From: an uncultured Prevotella sp.
GTDB taxonomy: Bacteria > Bacteroidota > Bacteroidia > Bacteroidales > Bacteroidaceae
NCBI GenBank assembly: GCA_900771975.1
Contig: CAAGPV010000088.1
Location: forward strand, 1-17,416
Length of the DNA: 17,416 nucleotides
Reading direction: 5' to 3'
Numbering within the stretch: the stretch's first letter is position 1; each line of letters begins with the position of its first letter. A model generated the notes under the pieces. It did no database searches. It was not told where the DNA came from and saw only the letters and a program-made list of their open reading frames with translations. The translations under genes and the position numbers were made by a program. Of the stretch, positions 1 through 7,020 are shown one piece after another.

Positions 1-99
1 AATTCTTCCCAAAAATAAATATAATTTGTGACTTAGAGCACGTTGATGCAAGATTTTAGGTATGTCGGTCTTGACATTTTAACTCAGGCAGCGAGCACT

Positions 100-121
100 C
101 GGAGATATTCATTTCTGTTTT
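100..121 (+). repeat. Left copy of a perfect 22-bp inverted repeat
   Basis: This 22-base segment (core GGAGATATTCATTTCTG) recurs exactly, in reverse complement, at 2600-2621. The two copies bracket a complete transcription unit: promoter, the 768-residue secreted protein gene and its terminator. The match stops at once on both outer sides, and I see no target-site duplication. Confidence 0.85.
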
Positions 122-156
122 TTATCCCAACTGGCTTATAATTCGGAAATTTCATC

Positions 157-164
157 TAAATTTG
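157..164 (+). promoter_or_regulatory. Bacteroidetes -7 element for the 768-residue secreted protein
   Basis: TAAATTTG matches the Bacteroidetes TAnnTTTG -7 consensus and lies 32 bases before the start codon. No TTTG -33 element sits 19-21 bases upstream. The 50 bases ending here (119-168) match 41 of 50 positions, without gaps, at 11560-11609 upstream of the GH154-type gene. An 18-base palindrome, ATATAATA-CC-TATTATAT (178-195), fills the space just before the ATG and could be a protein-binding site. Confidence 0.6.
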
Positions 165-196
165 CAAAAAGAAAAATATATAATACCTATTATATT

Positions 197-2503
197 ATGG
201 AAAAGAACTTTTACGCTAATCATGCCACGTCAGCGTGGCTAAGATATGCAGCCCCTGCTGTGGTGGCAGCATTCTTTTCAACAGCAGTCTATGCACAGGA
301 AGCTCCTTCAAAGCCTTGCAATCTTAAGGCAACTGAAACGAGTGGCTATGTGACATTGTCGTGGGATCGTCTTGCCAAAGCAGACACTTTGCTAAATGAG
401 GGCTTCGAGGATGACAACATGCCGGAGACATGGACTGTGAAGGTTACCAATACTTATGATCCAACATTTACTTGGTTCCGATTCCCAACAGCATCAATGG
501 AAGAAGATGGTGATGAGGAAGAGATGGCAATGTGGCGTCATTCTGGCAAGGGAAGCGCTGTGATATCTTGGGACCAGGCTTGTCCTCATGAGGATGGATC
601 GTCGGCTGTACAGGATGAATGGCTCATTATGCCTGCCACAAAGGGAGCGCAATATCTCAACTTCTATACATATATTGCACCTGAACTTTTAGAGTATGGT
701 GCTTATGAGGATTTCCCCGACCATTACTATGTGAAGGTTAGCCATGACGGAGGCAATACATGGAATGAGATATGGGATGCACGTTATGACAGCAACGGTT
801 CTGATGGCTGGCAGCTCGTGTCGCTTTATCTTGGCGATGCTTCAGAGGGTGATGCTATAGTGGCTTTCGAGGCTAAGAGTAATCCTGATGATGACACCTC
901 GGGTTTGTATTTCACATGGGCCATTGATGATGTTAGTCTTTACACTTCGGCTGTTGATGCTGCCAATGCCCCTGCCAAGAATCTTCCTAATATATCAAAG
1001 ACTCTCAAAGGACTTCCTGCATACCGACCATTTGCTATTACAGGAAAGCGTGTGGCACAGCCTAAAAAGTCGGCTTACAAGGTGGTTGCTCCAGCCGAGA
1101 CTTACAACGTATTGCTCGACGGTGAGTTGATAGCCAATATTAAGTCTACTGAATATACCGATAAGTCGGAGAAGACTCCTGGCGAACATACCTATGGTGT
1201 ACAGGCTGTCAATGGCGAACTTGCATCAGAGATAGCAGAGGTGAAGGTGAAAGTTACTGAGGCTACAGTAAACGCTCCTCGTGATGTAAAGGCTACTGCT
1301 GAATATGATGAAGAGTCGGGCAAGTATAATGTCAAGTTGACTTGGAATGCTCCCGAAGGTGACCGTCTGCCCGATCATTATGAGTGCTATGCCAATGGTG
1401 CGTTGTTCGCAGGATGGATAGAGCCTGATGAACTTGTTGCTGAGCAGACAGGAGTAAATCGTGGTGTTCAGTATTATTCTGTAAAGGCTGTTTACGCCAA
1501 TCCAGAGGGTGAGTCGGAGCTTGTTGGCGATCTTGTAGCCATTGGCACACGCAACACTCCTTATAATCTTGAAGTAAACGTAGAAGATGGTAATGCCAAG
1601 CTTGCTTGGATGGCTCCTAAGGCTTCGGAGTATGAGGTTGAGAAATATCAGATATTCCGTGGCAACATACAGTTGGGCGAGACCACTGCTACAGAGTTCA
1701 CAGATGAGAACATTCCTGATGGCGTATACGACTATAGTGTTAAGGCTGTTTATGCCGACGGATTTGTTTCACTGCCTGTGACTGTTGAGACAGCATATGG
1801 TGATGAGCAAATATACGACCTTCCGTTTGCTGAGGACTTTACTGGTGGATTGAAACCGTCAGACTGGACTATTGAGCGTGTAAACACTTCAATGAAGACT
1901 GATTATCTCTGGCGTTTCGACAATTGGTATGAGCTTAATGTCACTGGTGGTGGATTCGATAAGGATTTTGCCTCTATGACTTCTTCAATCTCACCAATGG
2001 TCAGCATGTTTGCCGTGCTTGAGACTCCTGCCATCTATGATGATGTTGATGAGGATGAAAAGGTTACTTTGGAGTTTGATCTCGACTACAGTGCTGTGGA
2101 GAAGGCTACAGGCAAAAAGTCGAATGCAGGACTGCGCTATTCTTTCAACAAGGAGGATTGGGCTAATGTTTGCGACGAGTTCACTGGTTATGACGAGAGT
2201 GAACTTGCAGAAGGTGAGACTTGCAAGCCAGAACACTTCACTCTTGATGTGACAAAATGTTTCCAGGAGGGATGTCCTGTTTATTTCGGATGGTATTATG
2301 AGGCTCGTCAGGCTAAGCATATTGCCGTCGACAATGTAAGAATATATAAGGAGAATGCTTCTGGAATAAATATAGTTGAGAACAGTAAGGTCAACACCAA
2401 TGCTCCTGTATACAACCTTAATGGACAGTATGTTGCAAATGGCCGTAAAGGCCTTGCCTCGGGGGTTTATGTTCAGAATGGTAAAAAGATTGTAGTTAAA
2501 TAA
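197..2503 (+). CDS. Secreted choice-of-anchor-J / fibronectin type III protein with C-terminal sorting tail
   Basis: This 768-residue protein is probably exported to the cell surface. Residues 1-33 form a signal peptide: an unusually long polar n-region, a hydrophobic core AAPAVVAAFF, and cleavage after VYA. Residues about 60-255 resemble a cleaved-adhesin/choice-of-anchor-J beta-sandwich (EGFEDDNMPETWT start, IDDVSLY end). Residues about 290-535 hold FN3-like repeats (YNVLLDGELI, HYECYANGAL, YQIFRGNIQL), and about 536-725 a second anchor-J-like domain (FAEDFTGG ... VDNVRIY). The last 40 residues (YNLNGQYV ... KGLASGVYVQNGKKIVVK) form the tail typical of Prevotella secreted proteins, probably a type IX secretion or surface-anchoring signal. 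Codons favour T in the third position, unlike the C-rich GH genes to the right, so it may have been acquired. No catalytic motif is seen, so adhesion or glycan binding is inference. The gene is monocistronic. Confidence 0.85.
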   Translation: MEKNFYANHATSAWLRYAAPAVVAAFFSTAVYAQEAPSKPCNLKATETSGYVTLSWDRLAKADTLLNEGFEDDNMPETWTVKVTNTYDPTFTWFRFPTASMEEDGDEEEMAMWRHSGKGSAVISWDQACPHEDGSSAVQDEWLIMPATKGAQYLNFYTYIAPELLEYGAYEDFPDHYYVKVSHDGGNTWNEIWDARYDSNGSDGWQLVSLYLGDASEGDAIVAFEAKSNPDDDTSGLYFTWAIDDVSLYTSAVDAANAPAKNLPNISKTLKGLPAYRPFAITGKRVAQPKKSAYKVVAPAETYNVLLDGELIANIKSTEYTDKSEKTPGEHTYGVQAVNGELASEIAEVKVKVTEATVNAPRDVKATAEYDEESGKYNVKLTWNAPEGDRLPDHYECYANGALFAGWIEPDELVAEQTGVNRGVQYYSVKAVYANPEGESELVGDLVAIGTRNTPYNLEVNVEDGNAKLAWMAPKASEYEVEKYQIFRGNIQLGETTATEFTDENIPDGVYDYSVKAVYADGFVSLPVTVETAYGDEQIYDLPFAEDFTGGLKPSDWTIERVNTSMKTDYLWRFDNWYELNVTGGGFDKDFASMTSSISPMVSMFAVLETPAIYDDVDEDEKVTLEFDLDYSAVEKATGKKSNAGLRYSFNKEDWANVCDEFTGYDESELAEGETCKPEHFTLDVTKCFQEGCPVYFGWYYEARQAKHIAVDNVRIYKENASGINIVENSKVNTNAPVYNLNGQYVANGRKGLASGVYVQNGKKIVVK

Positions 2504-2524
2504 ATTTTGATTCTCATGTGTAGG

Positions 2525-2580
2525 GAGTGCGTCGAAATAGAATTGCGTTAAATTCTATTTTGATGCACTCTTTACTTTTA
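2525..2580 (+). terminator. Strong hairpin terminator of the secreted-protein gene
   Basis: A 20-bp stem (2525-2544 with 2551-2570, two G-U pairs, loop GCGTTA) is followed by TTTACTTTTATTT. It begins 22 bases after the stop codon at 2503. It probably ends transcription of that gene. Confidence 0.85.
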
Positions 2581-2599
2581 TTTATATCTTTTCCTCTAT

Positions 2600-2621
2600 A
2601 AAACAGAAATGAATATCTCCG
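2600..2621 (-). repeat. Right copy of the 22-bp inverted repeat
   Basis: This is the exact reverse complement of 100-121. It lies 30 bases beyond the terminator hairpin of the secreted-protein gene, so the repeats enclose the unit neatly. No invertase or transposase gene is visible nearby. Confidence 0.85.
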
Positions 2622-2640
2622 CAAAAGGTAACTAAACATC

Positions 2641-2696
2641 AGTATAATAAAAATGAGGCGCATAGATTCCTTGCCCCAAGCGCAAACAAGGGTCTA
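2641..2696 (-). terminator. Probable terminator of the structured RNA
   Basis: On the minus strand TAGACCCTTG (2696-2687) can pair with CAAGGAATCTA (2673-2663), with a small internal bulge. It is followed nine bases later by ATTTTTATTAT. The stem is only about 9 bp, so this is a moderate call. Confidence 0.4.
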
Positions 2697-2997
2697 TTCA
2701 TATAGTTATACTTTCCTCTTCGAGTTTGTACTCAAACTGGCTTCCATAGCCGTCCGTCAGTATGGTTAATTTGTAGACGAGGTGTTACCATCACAAAGAT
2801 AATAGCCTGCTGACGGGCGGTATATCGTGTTCATCCCCTTGTTCGGGATGTTTTACGGTCTTCATCCGAACGCCCTTTGAAATTTCCTACGTTTCGAAAG
2901 GTCAGACAAAGACGTAAAGCAAACGTCTTTCTTATTATAATCATGCCAAACTGCGGATTATCGCTGGCATCTCCATGCCGGCCATCCGCAGAACGAC
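2641..2997 (-). ncRNA. Highly structured RNA of unknown family, about 350 nt
   Basis: This stretch between convergent genes has no convincing ORF but is packed with complementary segments. Reading leftward they are: 2984-2991 with 2951-2958 (ATCCGCAG/CTGCGGAT) enclosing GGCAT/ATGCC (2966-2970, 2975-2979); AAAGACGT/ACGTCTTT (2908-2915, 2923-2930); CCTTTGAAA/TTTCGAAAGG (2874-2882, 2892-2901); CATCCGAAC/GTTCGGGATG (2863-2871, 2841-2850); an 11-bp helix 2810-2820 with 2750-2760; and AGTTTG/CAAACT (2723-2728, 2733-2738). A consensus promoter at 3002-3033 should start transcription near 2994-2997. The leftward end has a hairpin (2687-2696 with 2663-2673) and then a T-rich run. I could not match it to RNase P RNA, tmRNA, 6S RNA, SRP RNA or a known riboswitch. 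The strand is inferred from the promoter. The opposite strand would fold similarly but shows no promoter. Confidence 0.55.
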
Positions 2998-3001
2998 TTT
3001 A

Positions 3002-3033
3002 CAAAAGTAGCGAAAAGATATGAACGAAACAAA
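3002..3033 (-). promoter_or_regulatory. Consensus Bacteroidetes promoter driving the structured RNA
   Basis: On the minus strand TTTG (3033-3030), a 20-base spacer and TACTTTTG (3009-3002) match TTTG-N19-21-TAnnTTTG exactly. The expected start lies about 5-8 bases further on, right at the base of the first RNA helix. No ORF begins behind it. Confidence 0.7.
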
Positions 3034-3125
3034 TCTGGGGGAAACAAATAGGGCGAAACCCATTTATTTGAGTTTCTTATAGCGAGAAGAAGCCATCGTC
3101 TGGCCATCGACAGAGAAGGGAGTCT

Positions 3126-4262
3126 TCAAGAGAGGGTCATTGTTGGAGCCACCCGAGGGTTATAATTGCCTCTGCAACGGTAATAATCGTTGTAAATGTT
3201 TTCAATAGCAGTCACAATGCGGGTATCAGCACTGTTCTCCCACATTCTAAACTCTACGTCCTCTTCGTAATCACGGGCATAGTCGGTGAGAATGTCGATA
3301 TTGAAATCCTTGTGCGTCACACCTACCATCTCCCTCTCTGCATCAATGGCATTGCACTCTTGCTCTATATGAACCGGTATCATCATGCAAGGCTTGCCCA
3401 TATAGAGTGCCTCGCAAACACTTTCAAAACCTGCTGTAGTGGCATAGGCCTTGCAACCAGCCAAAAGCGAGAGAAACTTCACGTCGTCTATGCGATGAAA
3501 GGTGAGCGTGTCATCCACCTTTTGTTCCTCGGGTGCATCATGCATGTCCCAGAAGAAATGAAGTTGGGTTTGAGGATGCTTAGCATGCCAAGCCTTAACA
3601 TTCTCGGCAAACCCGGCATTGAGGATATAGCCCATGATGTAATCGCCATGATGACGGGGAAGAGCTTTAACTTCCTGTCTAAGCAAAGGGGGAACAACCT
3701 TTATGTTTTGCTGTGTATCGTCAGCGTAATCACGAATGGACAAAGCCAATTTGGCTGATGCGCCCATACAAGTGAGACGGGTAAACTTCTTTAACCAATG
3801 TTCGGCATAGGTTCTATTACCCGGCATCTGAAAAGAAGGATGGAGAAAGAGATACTGATGGGCAATGCAAACTTCCGGAATGTTTAAACGGAAGAGGGTG
3901 CACGTGATGCCACATAGCACCTCATAAAAATTGATGATGAGGTCGGCTCCACTCTTCTTTATCTGATTTCTTATAAAGAGGAGGCTCGAAAGATAAGATG
4001 GTGCCATAAACATGTTGTAGGCTGCAGAACGGAAAAGATTGAACCGACGGTTGTCTTTGGAAGGCAAAAAGTTTGGACTGTTGAAAGGCTCCACCTGACA
4101 ACCTATCTGGTCGAGGAAGAAGTCGGGAACCTTCCTGTTACGGCTCTTGCCTACCAACACTTTCACAACTTCATGCCCTTCTTGCACAAGCATCTGCCTA
4201 AGGGCAAGCGCCTGAGTGAGATGACCTCTACCCTCTCCTTGTACTACAAATACTACCTTCAT
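3126..4262 (-). CDS. Glycosyltransferase of the GT-B / GT28-like type
   Basis: This 378-residue cytoplasmic or membrane-associated enzyme probably transfers a sugar from a nucleotide donor to a lipid or other acceptor. The N-terminus MKVVFVVQGEGRGHLTQALA is a Rossmann start with the Gly-rich loop and His14 typical of MurG/UDP-glycosyltransferase-like GT-B enzymes. Residues 274-291 (ATTAGFESVCEALYMGKP) followed by IPVHIEQECNA form the C-terminal donor-binding signature. I chose Met at 4262 because the upstream in-frame extension of 63 residues is not protein-like. TATCTTTG (4342-4335) is a possible -7 element, giving a leader of about 70 bases. The reading frame ends at 3126, but the +1 frame continues with a plausible tail to a stop at 3064-3066, so the C-terminus may be frameshifted. 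Donor and acceptor cannot be told from sequence. Confidence 0.8.
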   Translation of the reverse strand: MKVVFVVQGEGRGHLTQALALRQMLVQEGHEVVKVLVGKSRNRKVPDFFLDQIGCQVEPFNSPNFLPSKDNRRFNLFRSAAYNMFMAPSYLSSLLFIRNQIKKSGADLIINFYEVLCGITCTLFRLNIPEVCIAHQYLFLHPSFQMPGNRTYAEHWLKKFTRLTCMGASAKLALSIRDYADDTQQNIKVVPPLLRQEVKALPRHHGDYIMGYILNAGFAENVKAWHAKHPQTQLHFFWDMHDAPEEQKVDDTLTFHRIDDVKFLSLLAGCKAYATTAGFESVCEALYMGKPCMMIPVHIEQECNAIDAEREMVGVTHKDFNIDILTDYARDYEEDVEFRMWENSADTRIVTAIENIYNDYYRCRGNYNPRVAPTMTLS

Positions 4263-4334
4263 TTCCTGTTTACATCTTATAAATATGATACATCTATGGA
4301 TGACCGGCACTTTCTTTGCCTTCACTTCCGCTTG

Positions 4335-4342
4335 CAAAGATA
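4335..4342 (-). promoter_or_regulatory. Possible -7 element for the glycosyltransferase gene
   Basis: TATCTTTG on the minus strand matches TAnnTTTG. The nearest TTTG upstream is only 14 bases away, so the -33 element is poor. The rest of the 4263-4597 gap shows no gene or strong structure that I can see. Confidence 0.35.
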
Positions 4343-4597
4343 TAAGAGACTTGTTGCAAAACTGTGAGAGACAGATAAAGATAATGTGAAGAAACGGCTG
4401 GTCAGCCCATAAGCTCAACGATGATTCTGTAAGGAAATGGCTGAGAAGCAAACTTTTTGCGAAGTAAGAAGAATAGTGTGAAGTAAAAAAGCCATAAAGG
4501 GATAGGAGAAGAGAAATAGAACATAGATGGAGGTGAAACGCACATCAATCGCTCATCCTAAGCTTTTCGGCACATTTTGGCAGATTCTCAATAAAAG

Positions 4598-4637
4598 AAA
4601 AACGAGATGGCCAAGAGCAGACGGCCTCCTCGTTTTT
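4598..4637 (-). terminator. Hairpin terminator downstream of the 81-residue protein
   Basis: AAAAACGAG (4598-4606) pairs with CTCGTTTTT (4629-4637), and GGCC (4609-4612) with GGCC (4623-4626). On the minus strand the stem ends in TTTTTCTTTTATT. It lies 30 bases after the stop of the leftward small gene. The A-rich left arm means it could work in both directions. Confidence 0.8.
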
Positions 4638-4666
4638 CGATATGTTGTTGACTAATGCTATTGCTA

Positions 4667-4912
4667 TTAGATAAGTACAAGCCGGTTGTCCACACACTTT
4701 ACTTTATGGGCAAAGGAGGTGCTTCCCTCGTCGCATACTGCTGAGAGGTCTATTCCACGTCGCTTTAGCTCATCTATAAGCGCCTTGTCGTGGGCGGCAC
4801 GTGCTGAAGTCCAGCCCATATTGCCTACCTCACGGTTGAATGAATCTACTAATGATGTAATGGAACTTGCTGCAAACTGTGCAGCGAAATCGTTGTAAAG
4901 GGAATTGCTCAT
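4667..4912 (-). CDS. Conserved small Bacteroidales protein, function unknown
   Basis: This 81-residue soluble protein has no signal peptide or membrane segment. It starts MSNSLYNDFAAQFAAS, has a helical middle (VDSFNREVGNMGWTSARAAHDKALIDELKRRGIDLS), and ends with a beta-like KVKCVDNRLVLI. From memory it resembles an uncharacterised small-protein type of similar length in Bacteroides and Prevotella, but I know of no assigned role. It is transcribed alone: a perfect promoter at 5017-5047 predicts a leader of about 100 bases, and a clean terminator follows. The length and GC content of the leader (about 4913-5010, with self-complementary GAGCTC and CCACCGTGG) leave room for post-transcriptional control, which is inference. 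Confidence 0.75.
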   Translation of the reverse strand: MSNSLYNDFAAQFAASSITSLVDSFNREVGNMGWTSARAAHDKALIDELKRRGIDLSAVCDEGSTSFAHKVKCVDNRLVLI

Positions 4913-5016
4913 AATGACATTTATTTGAAATTAAACTTATTTCCACATCGTATCTTGGCCACCGTGGCTGTCGAGCTCGGTTGGCGCAGAATAAACTGCT
5001 CTTGATGTTTCGATTG

Positions 5017-5047
5017 CAAATGTACAACAAAATTTCGAAACCACAAA
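5017..5047 (-). promoter_or_regulatory. Consensus promoter of the 81-residue protein gene
   Basis: On the minus strand TTTG (5047-5044), 19 bases, then TACATTTG (5024-5017) matches the Bacteroidetes consensus exactly. The predicted start near 5010 lies about 98 bases before the ATG at 4912. Confidence 0.7.
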
Positions 5048-5143
5048 CAAAACAATAAAAAAGCTACCCATTTCAAGGGAGGCATTGTGGTTCCCGACGA
5101 TTTGGAGGTAGTGGAACTGTAAGCCTCCAGCGTCTCCTTGCTT

Positions 5144-6385
5144 TTATTGTGCTTGTGTTGATTTGGAATTCACTTTCTGTGTGTTAGGCAAAAAGCCGGC
5201 TATGACGCCCAAAAGGGGCAGGAAGGCACTCACTTCGAAGATGAATTCGATGCTTGTTTTGTCGGCCAACCAACCAAAGAAAGCTGAGCCCAAACCGCCT
5301 AAGCCAAACATCAAACCGAAGAAGATGCCGGCTATCAGTCCTACCTTGTCGGGCATCAAGTCGGTGGCATAGACCACGATGGACGAGAAGGCCGAAGCGA
5401 TGATGAGACCGGAGAAGAAGCAGCAGATGATGGTCCACGTGAGATTGACAAAGGGAAGGGCAATGGCAAACGGGGCCGAACCAAGGATGGAGAACCATAT
5501 CACATACTTCCTGCCAAACCGGTCGCCAAGCATTCCTCCTGCCACAGTGCCTATGGCAAAGGCGGCAAGAAACACGAAGAGGTAGATTTGGGAGGCCGCT
5601 ACCGACACGCCAAACTTGTCTATGAGGAAGAACGTGAAGTAGCTGGTGATGCAGGCAGTGTAGAAATACTTGGAAAAAACCAGCAGGATGAGGATGACCA
5701 ATGCCCCATACTTGGCCCGTCGGGAGATGTTATGGTTAAGGAGTGGCTGCTGCTGCGGATGGTTCACCACATAGGCCAGTCGTGCCTTATACCATGCGCC
5801 CAAACGAATCATGATGACGGCTGCCAACAGGGCTGCCAGGGCAAACCAGGCAATGGCGTGCTGACCATAGGGCAGGATGATGAGGGCTGCCAACAACGGG
5901 CCTACTGCCGAGCCGCCGTTGCCACCCACCTGAAAGATAGACTGAGCAAGGCTCTTCTTTCCGCCCGAGGCCATCTGGGCCACACGCGATGCTGTGGGAT
6001 GGAACACGGCCGAACCAAGGCCAACAACGGTTGCTGCCATCAAGATGAGAAGATAGTTTCCGGCAAAGGCCAACAACAACAAGCCCACTAAGGTGAAGCA
6101 CATGCCCACCGACAAGGCGTAGGGTTGTGGTCGCTTGTCGGCATACAGACCTGTGAACGGTTGCAGAATGGACGAGGCCATCTGAAACACCAGCGTGATG
6201 ATGCCTATCTGCATGAACGTGAAGTCGAACTTGTCCTTCAGTATAGGATAGATGGACGGGATGATAGACTGTATCATATCGTTCAGAAAATGGGAGACGC
6301 TACAGATGACGAGCATCGAATAAACTGTTCCTTCCACCATCGACGGATGGCCTGTAAGTTTGCTTTCTATTGACTTGAAATTCAT
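5144..6385 (-). CDS. fsr: MFS exporter of the fosmidomycin-resistance (Fsr) family
   Basis: This 413-residue inner-membrane protein has about twelve hydrophobic segments and belongs to the major facilitator superfamily. The N-terminal stretch CSVSHFLNDMIQSIIPSIYPILKDKF is close to the signature of Fsr-type transporters. GLYADKRPQPY (the loop after the second or third helix) and GMLGDRFGRKYV (the equivalent loop in the second half) are the duplicated MFS motif A. In E. coli, Fsr exports fosmidomycin; the natural substrate of Bacteroidales members is not known, so a drug name here is only a family label. It is transcribed alone from a consensus promoter at 6465-6497, with a leader of about 70 bases. 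The next gene is divergent. I see no strong terminator after its stop at 5144. Confidence 0.88.
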   Translation of the reverse strand: MNFKSIESKLTGHPSMVEGTVYSMLVICSVSHFLNDMIQSIIPSIYPILKDKFDFTFMQIGIITLVFQMASSILQPFTGLYADKRPQPYALSVGMCFTLVGLLLLAFAGNYLLILMAATVVGLGSAVFHPTASRVAQMASGGKKSLAQSIFQVGGNGGSAVGPLLAALIILPYGQHAIAWFALAALLAAVIMIRLGAWYKARLAYVVNHPQQQPLLNHNISRRAKYGALVILILLVFSKYFYTACITSYFTFFLIDKFGVSVAASQIYLFVFLAAFAIGTVAGGMLGDRFGRKYVIWFSILGSAPFAIALPFVNLTWTIICCFFSGLIIASAFSSIVVYATDLMPDKVGLIAGIFFGLMFGLGGLGSAFFGWLADKTSIEFIFEVSAFLPLLGVIAGFLPNTQKVNSKSTQAQ

Positions 6386-6464
6386 TTTTCCATTTCTTTT
6401 CTCTGTTCTGCTTCCGCAGATGGGCCAATGGTTGTATGCCGGTCTTTACCAGCTTTTCGGCTTG

Positions 6465-6497
6465 CAAAATTACCAATATTTAAGGATATGCCACAAA
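6465..6497 (-). promoter_or_regulatory. Consensus promoter of the Fsr-type exporter gene
   Basis: On the minus strand TTTG (6497-6494), 21 bases, then TAATTTTG (6472-6465) matches the Bacteroidetes consensus. It lies back to back with the promoter of the rightward gene, the two -33 elements being only 15 bases apart. Confidence 0.7.
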
Positions 6498-6512
6498 AAA
6501 GCGCGTGATAAT

Positions 6513-6543
6513 TTTGATTTCCACATTTTATTCTATATATTAG
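6513..6543 (+). promoter_or_regulatory. Probable promoter of the Cys-rich small protein gene
   Basis: TTTG (6513-6516), a 19-base spacer and TATATTAG (6536-6543, one mismatch to TAnnTTTG) precede the ATG at 6571 by 27 bases. Confidence 0.45.
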
Positions 6544-6570
6544 CTATGCAAAAACATTCCTTAATAGATT

Positions 6571-7005
6571 ATGCCAACAAAAACAACATTCTCCCCACCC
6601 CATGGTTATGCCGTATGCATTCACGCCGACTGCCCCATGGCTTCGTCGTGCTTGCACCGCATCGCCTACCCCACGCTATTGGAAACTGGCAACTTTCTGC
6701 GCCTCGTCAATCCATCGCGTTGCAACAAAGACGCTTCGTGCTCCTTCTACCGCAGCAATCGTCCCGTGACCTACGCCCGTGGATTTACCAACCTACAGAA
6801 GCATATGTTCCCCCAACAGTACCGCCACTTCATGGGCCTCTGCCTCAAACGTTGGAGCCACAACACCTATTACGAGCGACGACGGGGCGACCGTCTGTTG
6901 CCTCCTGCCGAACAGGAGTTCGTTCTCAACGCTCTGAAAGAAGCGGGCGTAACCGAAGAGATGAAGTTTGACAACTACGGGCAAAACATCAATTGGCAAG
7001 ACTGA
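6571..7005 (+). CDS. Small Cys/His-containing protein, probably DUF6078 family
   Basis: This 144-residue soluble protein has no signal peptide. Its N-terminal half carries spaced cysteines and histidines (YAVCIHADCPMASSCLHR, then PSRCNKDASCSFYR), which could bind a metal. The C-terminal half contains LKRWSHNTYYERRRGDRLLPPAEQEFVLNALKEAGV, with a basic segment and a helix. The layout recalls the Bacteroidetes family I remember as DUF6078, which has no established function, so the family name is tentative. The start follows the divergent promoter region by about 27 bases. Another frame is open over the same stretch (6360-6971), but it would be read from an ATG inside the 5' end of the exporter gene and looks non-protein-like. 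A clear terminator follows at 7124-7154. Confidence 0.75.
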   Translation: MPTKTTFSPPHGYAVCIHADCPMASSCLHRIAYPTLLETGNFLRLVNPSRCNKDASCSFYRSNRPVTYARGFTNLQKHMFPQQYRHFMGLCLKRWSHNTYYERRRGDRLLPPAEQEFVLNALKEAGVTEEMKFDNYGQNINWQD

Positions 7006-7020
7006 GCGTCAGTACTTGCC

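Noticed and set aside
81..90. AACTCAGGCA also found at about 15659, as a possible shared repeat
   Set aside because: Only 10 bases match and the flanks differ; expected by chance at this scale.
2639..2701. A 20-codon frame (MNRPLFALGARN...) preceded by GAGGAAAG at the end of the structured RNA
   Set aside because: It overlaps the terminator hairpin and T-rich run and is too short to support. It could be revisited if conserved in homologues.
2641..2997. Identity of the structured RNA as RNase P RNA or tmRNA
   Set aside because: GAGGAAAG occurs, but near the 3' end and without the partner P4 sequence; there is no tRNA-like end or tag-peptide frame.
6360..6971. Open frame of 203 codons overlapping the Cys-rich small protein
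   Set aside because: It begins inside the 5' end of the exporter gene, crosses the promoters, and its product is compositionally odd; the 6571 frame has spaced Cys/His and a proper promoter distance.
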